From JAQVSH01 sp964349835 (GTDB lineage Bacteria; Bacteroidota; Bacteroidia; Bacteroidales; UBA4181): a stretch of 64,000 nucleotides of DNA. The DNA is taken from the NCBI GenBank assembly GCA_964349835.1, contig CAYGID010000005.1, positions 1-64,000 of the forward strand, in the 5' to 3' direction. Position numbers and translations under genes: made by a program. Below the pieces are notes generated by a model. That model saw only the letters and a program-made list of their open reading frames with translations, ran no database searches and had not been told where the DNA came from. This document shows, piece by piece, positions 26,034 through 34,303 of this stretch; positions within the stretch are counted from its first letter, which is position 1, and each line of letters opens with the position of its first letter.

Positions 26034-26045
26034 GCAACATGTTGC
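26034..26045. promoter_or_regulatory. 12-bp perfect palindrome between oadG and pheT
   Basis: GCAACATGTTGC is a perfect 12-bp palindrome in the middle of the 239-base divergent gap. It is 67 bases upstream of the pheT -7 box and 74 bases upstream of the oad -7 box. It could be an operator; no regulator is known. Confidence 0.35.
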
Positions 26046-26111
26046 ACAAATTGCAGCTGGGCATCAGTTCGGCTTTTTGTGTGTGGAGCCTCTCGGTAGC
26101 CGATTTTTTTA

Positions 26112-26119
26112 TAAATTTG
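26112..26119 (+). promoter_or_regulatory. Candidate -7 box for pheT
   Basis: TAAATTTG is an exact TAnnTTTG box 33 bases before the pheT start codon. No TTTG is found at the -33 spacing. Confidence 0.45.
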
Positions 26120-26152
26120 CGGCTATTCTTGTGGTAAATAAATTTGACTGAG

Positions 26153-28603
26153 ATGAAAATCGCCTATCAGTGGCTCAAAGAGTACCTGCACACCGATCTT
26201 GAGCCCGAAGCGCTCTCTTCTATCCTTACCTCTGTTGGCCTCGAAGTAGAGGGGCTCGAACCTTTTGAGTCGGTAAAGGGCGGATTGGATGGTTTTGTCA
26301 CGGGCCATGTGCTCACCTGCGAACCGCATCCCAATTCCGACCATTTGAGCAAGACTACTGTCGATATGGGTGGAGGTGTGGTAGTGCCCATTGTGTGCGG
26401 TGCGCCCAATGTGGCCGCCGGGCAAAAGGTGGTTGTGGCAACCCTCGGCACCACCATTTATATGGGTAAGGAGAGCTTTCAGATTAAAAAAGCAAAAATT
26501 CGGGGCGAAGAGTCGGTGGGCATGATTTGCGCCGAAGATGAGATGGGTATCGGAACATCGCACAGCGGGATTCTGGTACTTGACCCTAACATTGAGCCCG
26601 GACTGGCTGCCAAAGATCTGTTTGGCGTTGCCTCCGACCATGTGTTCGAGATAGGGCTTACGCCCAACCGTATCGATGCTGCATCGCATTACGGGGTGGC
26701 GCGTGATCTGTACGCTGCTCTGAGTACAAAAGGATATGAAGCCCGACTCACCCGGCCCGATGTTTCTGCTTTTGGTTACGAAAGGGTTTCGGAGCCGGTC
26801 GCGATTGAGGTCCGCAATCCGGAGGCTTGTCCCGCCTATTATGGTGTTTCGATAGTTGGGGTAACGGTGAAAGAGTCGCCCGCCTGGCTCAAGAATCGCT
26901 TGCTCTCCATAGGACAGAACCCGATAAATAACGTGGTCGATATTACCAACTTTGTGCTGCATGAGCTTGGCCAGCCTCTTCATGCGTTCGATTTGGCTGC
27001 CATTTCGCATAAAAAGGTTGTGGTGCAAACGCTTCCCGAAGGCACACGCTTTACTACGCTCGATGGGGTGGAGAGAAGTTTGGGTGCCGGCGATCTGATG
27101 ATCTGCAATGGCAATGTTCCTATGTGTATTGGTGGGGTTTTCGGGGGTACCGATTCGGGTATTAAGGAGAGTACTACCGCACTCTTTCTGGAAAGTGCCT
27201 GTTTCAACCCGGTTTCCATTCGGCGAACTGCTCGCCGTCATGGTTTGAATACCGACGCATCTTTCCGGTTTGAAAGGGGGGTCGACCCCAATCTGCAACT
27301 CAACGCTCTGCAGAGGGCCGCGTTGCTCATTTGCGAGGTGGCCGGTGGAACCATCACAGGCGCTGTTCAGAAGTTTGGACCCGACAAGGTGGAGCCCTTT
27401 TCGGTGGAGCTCTCGCTCAGCTGGCTCGACCGTTTTATTGGGAAACGGCTCGACCGCGACCTCGTTGTAAAGATTTTGACGTTATTAGATATTCAGATTG
27501 CCGAAGAACACGATGATATGTTTCGGCTCCTGGTGCCACCCTACCGGGTTGATGTGACTCGCGATGTGGACGTTGCCGAGGAAATTTTGCGTATTTATGG
27601 CTACGATAACGTGGAGATCAGCCCATCGGTGCACTCCACACTTACCTATACGCCTAAGCCCGATAAAGACAAGATTGTACGCATTGCGTCGGAGTTTCTT
27701 TCGGCCAACGGGTTTTCGGAAGCCATGAACAATTCGCTCACCTCTTCGGGCTATTATGCCGATTCCGCTTCGTTCCCTGCCGAAAACCTTATCTCTTTGC
27801 TCAATCCGCTGAGTGTCGATCTCGATGCATTGCGTCAAACCTTGCTCTTTGGGGGTCTCGAATCGGTTGCCAGAAATATGGCCTACCGAAACAGTAACCT
27901 TAAATTGTACGAGTTCGGAAATGTTTATCGGCGAACCGATGCGCAGGGTCAGCCCATTCGGGGTATTGCCGAATCGCACAGGCTTGCCCTTTTCCTTACC
28001 GGAAACAGAACGCCCGAATCGTGGCTACTCAAACAGGAGCCGCTCACCTTCTTCGACCTGAAGGCCGTTGTTGAATCGCTGCTGGCCCGTTTGGGAGTAG
28101 ATCCTTCGGCCCTGCAGACTGTTGAAGAGAAAGGCGAACTTTTTTCTCAGTCGCTCGTTTGGCGGAAGCGCGAGAAAAACTTTGTTCAGGCCGGCCTTGT
28201 GGCCCGGAATCTGCTTGCCGGTTTTGGTATCAAGCAACCTGTTTGGTATGCAGACTTCGATTTTAATTTGATTCTGAGCACACTACAATCGCATAAAATT
28301 GCCTTTACCGAATTGCCCCGCTACCCCGAAGTGAGGAGAGATCTTGCCCTACTGGTAGACAAGGAGGTTCGGTTTGCCGATTTAAAGGCTGCAGCGGTTG
28401 CTGCCGAAAGGCGCCTGCTAAAAGAGGTATCGCTTTTCGACGTATACGAGGGCGAGCGAATTGCTCCCGGCAAAAAGTCGTACGCGCTGAGTTTTGTATT
28501 ACAGGATTCGGAAAAAACGCTCACCGATGCCCAAATCGATGCAACTATGCAGAAACTAATCCGGGCTTTTGAGTCGCAGTTTGAGGCCACCCTCCGGAAA
28601 TAG
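26153..28603 (+). CDS. pheT: Phenylalanine-tRNA ligase beta subunit
   Basis: An 816-residue PheT, the tRNA-binding and editing subunit of the alpha2-beta2 enzyme. ATG 26153 gives the standard MKIAYQWLKEY start. A tRNA-binding domain (GFVTGHVLTCEPHPNSDHL, IVCGAPNV) comes first, then the B3/B4 editing domain (NVVDITNFVLHELGQPLHAFD), the B5 DNA-binding-like domain and a C-terminal ferredoxin-fold anticodon-binding domain (FTELPRYPEVRRDLALLV). Its pheS partner is not in the window. It converges on aspS with a 13-base gap. Confidence 0.98.
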   Translation: MKIAYQWLKEYLHTDLEPEALSSILTSVGLEVEGLEPFESVKGGLDGFVTGHVLTCEPHPNSDHLSKTTVDMGGGVVVPIVCGAPNVAAGQKVVVATLGTTIYMGKESFQIKKAKIRGEESVGMICAEDEMGIGTSHSGILVLDPNIEPGLAAKDLFGVASDHVFEIGLTPNRIDAASHYGVARDLYAALSTKGYEARLTRPDVSAFGYERVSEPVAIEVRNPEACPAYYGVSIVGVTVKESPAWLKNRLLSIGQNPINNVVDITNFVLHELGQPLHAFDLAAISHKKVVVQTLPEGTRFTTLDGVERSLGAGDLMICNGNVPMCIGGVFGGTDSGIKESTTALFLESACFNPVSIRRTARRHGLNTDASFRFERGVDPNLQLNALQRAALLICEVAGGTITGAVQKFGPDKVEPFSVELSLSWLDRFIGKRLDRDLVVKILTLLDIQIAEEHDDMFRLLVPPYRVDVTRDVDVAEEILRIYGYDNVEISPSVHSTLTYTPKPDKDKIVRIASEFLSANGFSEAMNNSLTSSGYYADSASFPAENLISLLNPLSVDLDALRQTLLFGGLESVARNMAYRNSNLKLYEFGNVYRRTDAQGQPIRGIAESHRLALFLTGNRTPESWLLKQEPLTFFDLKAVVESLLARLGVDPSALQTVEEKGELFSQSLVWRKREKNFVQAGLVARNLLAGFGIKQPVWYADFDFNLILSTLQSHKIAFTELPRYPEVRRDLALLVDKEVRFADLKAAAVAAERRLLKEVSLFDVYEGERIAPGKKSYALSFVLQDSEKTLTDAQIDATMQKLIRAFESQFEATLRK

Positions 28604-28616
28604 TTAACTTCTTGAT

Positions 28617-30371
28617 TTACGCCTGAGGGGTGATTTTCAGCGACAACTCCCGAAGCTGTTCGTCGGCAATGGGAGCGGGGCTGTCGATCATCACGTCGCG
28701 GCCGGAGTTGTTTTTGGGGAAAGCCATCACGTCGCGGATGGAGTCGAGCCCTGCGAACAACGATACCAGTCGGTCGAACCCGAAAGCAATCCCGCCGTGG
28801 GGAGGTGCTCCGTAACGGAAGGCATTGATAATGAAACCAAATTGAGATTCTGCCTGTTCCGGGGTGAACCCGAGGATTTTGAACATCTGTTGTTGCAGGT
28901 TGTCGTCGTGGATACGGATAGAGCCTCCACCCACCTCAACGCCGTTAATTACACAGTCGTATGCGTTGGCCGACACTCTGCCGGGATCCGACTCAAAGAA
29001 TGAGATATCTTCGGGCTTGGGCGAGGTAAAGGGGTGGTGCATAGCGTAAAAGCGCTGTGTATCTTCGTCCCATTCAAAGAGCGGAAAATCGACCACCCAG
29101 AGCGGAACAAAAACACCTTTTTTACGCAGTTGCAGTCGATTTCCCATCTCCAGCCTAAGCTCGCTGAGCGCTGTTAAACTTCTCTTCCGCGTTCCTGCAA
29201 GAATCAGGAGCAGATCGCCCGGTTTGGCGCCGCACCTGTCTATCCACAATTGCAGTGTTTCGGGGGCATAAAACTTATCGACCGACGAACGGATGGATCC
29301 GTCGGCGCTATATTTTACGAAAATCAGTCCGGAGGCTCCAATCTGGGGTCTTTTTACAAAATCGGTCAGTTCGTCTATCTGTTTTCGGGTGTATTCGGCA
29401 CATCCTGTGGCGCAGATTGCTCCAATGTAGTGGGCCTGATCGAGAATGGAGAGCCCCTTTCCTTTGGCGATATCGGTAATTTCGTTGATCTCCATGCCAA
29501 ACCGGAGGTCGGGTTTGTCGTTTCCGTATTTCTCCATGGCCTGAGCATAGGTCATCCGGGGGAAAGGCGAAACCGTTTCGACATTCAGTACTGCTTTAAA
29601 CAGATGGCGTACCAAACCTTCGAAGGTGTTCAGGATATCCTCCTGTTCTATAAAGGCCATCTCGCAGTCGATCTGGGTGAATTCAGGTTGGCGGTCGGCC
29701 CGAAGATCTTCATCGCGGAAACACTTAACAATCTGAAAATAACGGTCGAATCCAGCTACCATCAATAGTTGCTTGAAGGTTTGGGGCGACTGGGGAAGGG
29801 CATAGAATTGGCCCGGATTCATGCGCGAAGGCACTACGAAATCGCGCGCTCCCTCCGGGGTAGATTTAATGAGAACAGGAGTTTCTACTTCGAGAAAGTG
29901 CTGTAGATCGAGATATTTTCGCGTTTCCTGTGCCATACGATGACGCAACTCCAGGTTCTTGCGCACCGGGTTGCGGCGGAGGTCTAGATAGCGGTATTTC
30001 ATACGTAACTCATCGCCACCGTCCGATTCCTCCTCGATGGTAAAAGGAGGAGTTACCGACCGATTCAGAATGGTAAGCTCTTCAGCTACAATTTCAATGT
30101 CGCCCGTTGCCATTTTGGGGTTTCTGCTTGATCGTTCGCAAACAGTGCCGGTTACCCGGATTACAAACTCCCTGCCCAGCTTTCGGGCCTCCATGCAGAT
30201 ATCTTGTTGTACATCCATGTTAAAAACCAGTTGGGTCATGCCATACCTGTCGCGAAGGTCGATAAAGGTCATTCCCCCCAAATCGCGGGTTTTTTGCACC
30301 CATCCGGCCAGGGTAACTTTCTGATCAACAAAATTTAGGTTAAGCTCTCCGCAGGTGTGTGTTCTGTACAT
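28617..30371 (-). CDS. aspS: Aspartate-tRNA ligase
   Basis: A 584-residue class II aminoacyl-tRNA synthetase. ATG 30371 gives the family start MYRTHTCGEL, and upstream in-frame codons encode unrelated residues. The OB-fold anticodon domain (VTLAGWVQKTRDLGGMTFIDLRDRYG) is followed by motif 2 (IVKCFRDEDLRADRQPEFTQID) and motif 3 (GGIAFGFDRLVSLFAG). A GAD insertion domain lies between them, as in bacterial-type AspS. With pheT it forms a convergent pair. Confidence 0.98.
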   Translation of the reverse strand: MYRTHTCGELNLNFVDQKVTLAGWVQKTRDLGGMTFIDLRDRYGMTQLVFNMDVQQDICMEARKLGREFVIRVTGTVCERSSRNPKMATGDIEIVAEELTILNRSVTPPFTIEEESDGGDELRMKYRYLDLRRNPVRKNLELRHRMAQETRKYLDLQHFLEVETPVLIKSTPEGARDFVVPSRMNPGQFYALPQSPQTFKQLLMVAGFDRYFQIVKCFRDEDLRADRQPEFTQIDCEMAFIEQEDILNTFEGLVRHLFKAVLNVETVSPFPRMTYAQAMEKYGNDKPDLRFGMEINEITDIAKGKGLSILDQAHYIGAICATGCAEYTRKQIDELTDFVKRPQIGASGLIFVKYSADGSIRSSVDKFYAPETLQLWIDRCGAKPGDLLLILAGTRKRSLTALSELRLEMGNRLQLRKKGVFVPLWVVDFPLFEWDEDTQRFYAMHHPFTSPKPEDISFFESDPGRVSANAYDCVINGVEVGGGSIRIHDDNLQQQMFKILGFTPEQAESQFGFIINAFRYGAPPHGGIAFGFDRLVSLFAGLDSIRDVMAFPKNNSGRDVMIDSPAPIADEQLRELSLKITPQA

Positions 30372-30395
30372 GGGATTGGTAGATTGTTTAAGCCA

Positions 30396-30403
30396 CAAAT
30401 GTA
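30396..30403 (-). promoter_or_regulatory. Candidate -7 box for aspS
   Basis: TACATTTG on the minus strand matches TAnnTTTG and lies 24 bases before the aspS start. This supports ATG 30371 as the real start, since the longer reading frame would begin upstream of the box. No TTTG at the -33 spacing was found. Confidence 0.5.
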
Positions 30404-30500
30404 TAAAAAGCCGGGTCAAAATGGATGGCTGCCCAAAAAAAAGGGCGATTGACACCCGTTTGCTTCAATTTTTGTAAATTGCGCCCCCATTCTCTTTTGT

Positions 30501-31565
30501 ATGTTCAGAGTTCTCGTTTTCCTACTTCTTTTGGGCGTATCGGGGTGCCGGGTATCGAAAGAGCCGATGGCTACATCCCTTCCGGGGAGCATGCCGGCCC
30601 TGATGCTCGCACCTGAGCGGCCTGTTGCGGGATTACCTGATTTTGAGAAGTTTATTACGAATACCGAAAGGGCTAAACCTTTAACCCCCCAACCTGTGTT
30701 GCCCTCACCGGCTCGCCTTATGGAGGATCCCCCGGCCTTGTCGATTTATGGTTCGTTGTGGGATAACAAAAATTTCCGCAGCGGTTCCCGCTGGGTACCT
30801 TCCGATACGGTGGTGCTCTATCTGCTGGCCAATGAGGAGCGCTATTACCTTCCCGCCGGAAAGCCCATTTCGGAGTTTGGCCCCCGCGGACGTTCGCGGC
30901 ATACCGGACTTGATTTGAAGATGAATCTGAACGATTCTGTTTTTGCCTCCTTCGATGGAAAGGTCCGTTTTGCCGGCACCTACTCTTCGTACGGAAAGGC
31001 AGTATTGGTGAGGTGTCATAATGGCCTGGAGTTGGTGTATGCCCATCTGAATTCTATAGCCGTTTCGGTAAATCAGATAGTACAGGCTGGCGATCTTCTG
31101 GGTCGTGCCGGCCGTACCGGCAGGGCCTCTACTGTTCACCTTCACCTGGAGACCCGTTACAAGGGAGAGCCCTTCAATCCGAGGCTGGTGTTCGACCAAG
31201 CCAAAGGGATGCTTCAGTCGCCGGTGCTTATTCTCACCCCGTTGTCGTTTAAGCTGAATGGCAACAAGATTCCCGATCAGGAGCTCTCTTTTGCACTTCA
31301 GGCGGAGTTGATTACCCGGCGGGTTACCGGTCGGGCTATTGCCCCCGAAACGGCTCAGCCCGAGGTTCAGTTGGCTGCCGTTGCCGAAATTCCTTCGGAA
31401 GCGGAGGTCGCTAAACAGGAAGCTGTGGTTCATATTGTGCAAAAAGGCGATACCTTGTCGGCTCTGGCGCGCAAATACGGTACATCTATTCATGCAATCT
31501 GCAACCAAAACGGCATTACTGCAACATCGGTGCTCCGGTTAGGTCAGAAATTACAAATCTTATGA
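30501..31565 (+). CDS. M23 peptidase-family lipoprotein with C-terminal LysM domain
   Basis: A 354-residue predicted lipoprotein. A signal sequence with lipobox (LLLLGVSGC, Cys16) is followed by a spacer and an M23 (LytM) domain with the zinc ligands H and D in RHTGLDLK, the catalytic H in VYAHLN and the HLHLE motif, all intact. A C-terminal LysM domain (VHIVQKGDTLSALARKYGTS) would bind peptidoglycan. It is probably a cell-wall hydrolase or an amidase activator in the periplasm. Its stop codon overlaps the atpD start (ATGA), so expression of the two is linked. A paralogue lies at 34.3-35.3 kb. Confidence 0.9.
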   Translation: MFRVLVFLLLLGVSGCRVSKEPMATSLPGSMPALMLAPERPVAGLPDFEKFITNTERAKPLTPQPVLPSPARLMEDPPALSIYGSLWDNKNFRSGSRWVPSDTVVLYLLANEERYYLPAGKPISEFGPRGRSRHTGLDLKMNLNDSVFASFDGKVRFAGTYSSYGKAVLVRCHNGLELVYAHLNSIAVSVNQIVQAGDLLGRAGRTGRASTVHLHLETRYKGEPFNPRLVFDQAKGMLQSPVLILTPLSFKLNGNKIPDQELSFALQAELITRRVTGRAIAPETAQPEVQLAAVAEIPSEAEVAKQEAVVHIVQKGDTLSALARKYGTSIHAICNQNGITATSVLRLGQKLQIL

Positions 31566-33061
31566 TAGGAAAAGTGATTCAGATTATTGGTCCGGTTGTC
31601 GACGTGGCCTTTGAGGGCACCGAAAATAACCTGCCCCCCATTCATGAGGCCCTTGAGTTGCTAAGACCCGACGGAACCCCTCTGATTCTTGAAGTACAGC
31701 AACATATTGGTGAGGATTCGGTTCGCACCGTCTCTATGGATTCTACCGATGGCCTCTGGCGGGGTATGGAGGTTCGCGCTCTCGGCCACCAGATCTTAAT
31801 GCCCGATGGACCCGCGGTGAGGGGCCGCCTGTTGAATGTTGTGGGAAAAGCCATTGATGGATTGGCTCCTGTTGATCTCTCGCATGGAAATCCTATCCAC
31901 AGGGAGGCTCCGAGCTTTGAAGAGCTGACCACCCACGCTGAGGTGCTGAACACCGGGATCAAAGTGATAGACCTCCTTGAACCCTATCTTAAAGGAGGAA
32001 AGATTGGCCTTTTTGGGGGTGCGGGTGTTGGAAAGACCGTTCTCATTATGGAGTTGATAAACAATGTGGCTAAGAAATATAACGGGATTTCGGTTTTTAC
32101 GGGTGTGGGTGAGCGGACGCGCGAAGGGAATGATCTTTTGCGCGAGATGATCGACTCGGGTGTCATTAACTATGGTGATGCTTTTAAAAAGTCGATGGCC
32201 GAAGGGGGCTGGGATCTTTCGCTGGTAGATGAGAAGGCGCTCAGTCAATCGCAGGCCACCCTTATTTTTGGCCAGATGAACGAACCCCCGGGTGCCCGTT
32301 CGCGGGTTGCCCTCTCGGGGCTCACTGTGGCGGAGTCGTTCCGCGACCAGGGAGGCGCATCGGGTCACGACATCCTATTGTTTATTGACAATATCTTTCG
32401 TTTTACGCAGGCAGGTTCCGAAGTGTCGGCACTCTTGGGGCGTATGCCCTCTGCGGTAGGCTATCAGCCCACGCTGGCATCCGAAATGGGCCTTTTGCAG
32501 GAACGGATAGCCTCTACCCGTAAGGGATCCATCACCTCGGTACAGGCCATCTATGTTCCTGCCGACGACCTTACCGACCCTGCTCCTGCCACCACCTTTG
32601 CCCATTTGGATGCCACTACCGTATTGAGCCGGAAGATCTCCGAACTGGGTATCTATCCGGCGGTCGATCCGCTCGATTCCACCTCTCGCATTCTATCGCC
32701 CGAAATTGTAGGATCCGATCATTACGAAGTGGCTCAGCAGGTAAAGAATCTGCTGCAGAAGTATGTGGAACTGCAGGATATTATCTCTATTCTGGGTATG
32801 GACGAACTCTCGGACGAGGATAAGCAGGCCGTGCATCGTGCCCGCAGGGTGCAAAGATTCCTTTCGCAGCCTTTCCATGTGGCAACTCCCTTTACCGGTA
32901 TTCCCGGTGTCTTTGTAGAGATTAGCGATACCATCGAGGGTTTCCGGGCCATTCTGAACGGCGAGATGGATGCCTATCCAGAGGCGGCCTTTATGAATGT
33001 GGGAACCATTGCCGAGGTGAAAGAAAAAGCAAAAATGGGCCGTTCAACGGCAAAAAAGTAG
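31562..33061 (+). CDS. atpD: ATP synthase F1 beta subunit
   Basis: A 499-residue F1 beta, the catalytic subunit. The P-loop GGAGVGKT spans about residues 150-157, with the catalytic-site VGERTREGNDL, the Walker-B-like LLFIDNIFRFTQAGSEVSALLG and the DELSD sequence of the DELSEED loop. The start ATG overlaps the stop of the preceding M23/LysM gene by four bases. It is on the opposite strand from, and about 13 kb away from, the rest of the ATP synthase genes. Only atpC follows. Confidence 0.99.
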   Translation: MIGKVIQIIGPVVDVAFEGTENNLPPIHEALELLRPDGTPLILEVQQHIGEDSVRTVSMDSTDGLWRGMEVRALGHQILMPDGPAVRGRLLNVVGKAIDGLAPVDLSHGNPIHREAPSFEELTTHAEVLNTGIKVIDLLEPYLKGGKIGLFGGAGVGKTVLIMELINNVAKKYNGISVFTGVGERTREGNDLLREMIDSGVINYGDAFKKSMAEGGWDLSLVDEKALSQSQATLIFGQMNEPPGARSRVALSGLTVAESFRDQGGASGHDILLFIDNIFRFTQAGSEVSALLGRMPSAVGYQPTLASEMGLLQERIASTRKGSITSVQAIYVPADDLTDPAPATTFAHLDATTVLSRKISELGIYPAVDPLDSTSRILSPEIVGSDHYEVAQQVKNLLQKYVELQDIISILGMDELSDEDKQAVHRARRVQRFLSQPFHVATPFTGIPGVFVEISDTIEGFRAILNGEMDAYPEAAFMNVGTIAEVKEKAKMGRSTAKK

Positions 33062-33067
33062 CTGAAT

Positions 33068-33319
33068 ATGAAGGTCGAGGTTATCTCTTCGGGCAAAGTC
33101 TTGTTTTCGGGCGAAGCCGCTTCCGTAAAAGTTCCGGGAGAGTTGGCCCCATTCACTATTCTCAAAGGACATATTCCCATTGTCTCCACGCTGGTTAGCG
33201 GCAATGTGCAGATAGAACAGTCGGGAAAGGTAACTTCCATTCCTGTGTCGGGCGGCTTTGTGGAGGTAGACAACAACAGCGTACTTATCTTGCTGAGCGA
33301 TGACAGTGAAAAGCCGTAA
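33068..33319 (+). CDS. atpC: ATP synthase F1 epsilon subunit, short form
   Basis: An 83-residue epsilon subunit consisting only of the N-terminal beta-sandwich (KVEVISSGKVLFSGEAASVK, FTILKGHIPIVSTLVSGNV, PVSGGFVEVDNNSVLIL). The C-terminal helical hairpin that inhibits ATP hydrolysis in ~130-residue epsilon subunits is absent. Short AtpC proteins are usual in Bacteroidota. It is six bases after atpD, and the GT9 gene starts inside its last 20 bases. Confidence 0.93.
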   Translation: MKVEVISSGKVLFSGEAASVKVPGELAPFTILKGHIPIVSTLVSGNVQIEQSGKVTSIPVSGGFVEVDNNSVLILLSDDSEKP

Positions 33320-34298
33320 ATTTTTGGTTGTCAGATTCAGTTCGATTGGCGACATTGTACTCACTTCGCCGGTTCTCCGGCTCATTAAGCGCAGGATTCC
33401 GGGTGCGGAGCTCCACTTCGTAACCAAAAAGGCTTTTGCCCCGCTCCTCGAAAACAACCCCCACATAGACAAACTGCATCTGCTCGATGATTCGCTTTGG
33501 CAGTTGATACGCCAACTGCGTGCTGAGAGGTTCGATTATGTAATCGATCTGCACGACAATCTACGCAGTCTACTGATTAAGCTGTTCTCGGGTTCGCGGT
33601 GGCGTACCTACCAAAAAAACCGATGGGGTCGTTGGCTTCTGGTGGCAACCGGTATAAATCGCATGAAAGGGCATATTGTAGAGAGGTATCTTCAAACCCT
33701 GAAGCCTTGGATGGTTGACGACGACGGAGAGGGCCTCGATTTTTTTGTGTCGCCGAAAACTGCAGTGCGTATCGAAGATCTGCCGCCGGCTTTTGCTTCG
33801 GGATTTGTGGCATTGGTGGCCGGAACCATGCATTATACAAAGCAACTTCCGCTCCAAAAGCAGGTGGATATTTGCAGGCGCATACCCTTTCCTGTCCTGA
33901 TTTTGGGAGGGAAAAAAGAGGCCGACCTGGCCAACGAGATAATTCGGCTTTCGGGTCGAACCGATATTGTAAACGGGTGTGGTCGCTACTCCCTTTCCGA
34001 ATCGGCACTTTGGATCAAGTTGTCGAAAGTGGTTGTTACCAACGATACCGGATTGATGCATATTGCGGCTGCCTTTGCCAAACCCATTCTGGTAACCTAT
34101 GGTAACAGTGTGAGCGCCTTTGGGTTTGATCCTTACAGGGTACCTTCTTCTTCACGAATCTTCCAAGTAGATATAGCGTGCCGCCCCTGCTCAAAATTTG
34201 GGGGAGCAACCTGCCCAAAGGGTCATTTTCGCTGTATGCAACAAATGGATAGTGCGGCAATTGCCGCAGCAGCCAACGAAATTATGCAGCAGAGTTAA
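33300..34298 (+). CDS. Glycosyltransferase family 9 protein (heptosyltransferase-like)
   Basis: A 332-residue GT9 enzyme related to ADP-heptose:LPS heptosyltransferases. The N-terminal KFLVVRFSSIGDIVLTSPVL is the family's signature. The C-terminal Rossmann-like domain has PVLILGGKKEADLANEI and VVTNDTGLMHIAAAFAKPILVTYG, where the donor sugar nucleotide binds. A cysteine-rich end (C-x2-C-x8-C-x6-C in the segment after VDIACRP) is common in Bacteroidota members. It probably adds a core sugar to LPS. It overlaps atpC by 20 bases, so it is in the atpD/atpC transcript. Confidence 0.9.
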   Translation: MTVKSRKFLVVRFSSIGDIVLTSPVLRLIKRRIPGAELHFVTKKAFAPLLENNPHIDKLHLLDDSLWQLIRQLRAERFDYVIDLHDNLRSLLIKLFSGSRWRTYQKNRWGRWLLVATGINRMKGHIVERYLQTLKPWMVDDDGEGLDFFVSPKTAVRIEDLPPAFASGFVALVAGTMHYTKQLPLQKQVDICRRIPFPVLILGGKKEADLANEIIRLSGRTDIVNGCGRYSLSESALWIKLSKVVVTNDTGLMHIAAAFAKPILVTYGNSVSAFGFDPYRVPSSSRIFQVDIACRPCSKFGGATCPKGHFRCMQQMDSAAIAAAANEIMQQS

Positions 34299-34303
34299 AA
34301 GAG

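Noticed and set aside
26069..26110. Terminator-like hairpin (TCGGCT / AGCCGA plus T7) before pheT, considered as an attenuator
   Set aside because: It lies upstream of the likely pheT -7 box at 26112, so it would not be in the pheT mRNA; the stem is only six pairs with a 23-nt loop.
26123..27298. 391-codon frame antisense to pheT
   Set aside because: pheT is intact and conserved in this region; the antisense product lacks any family features.
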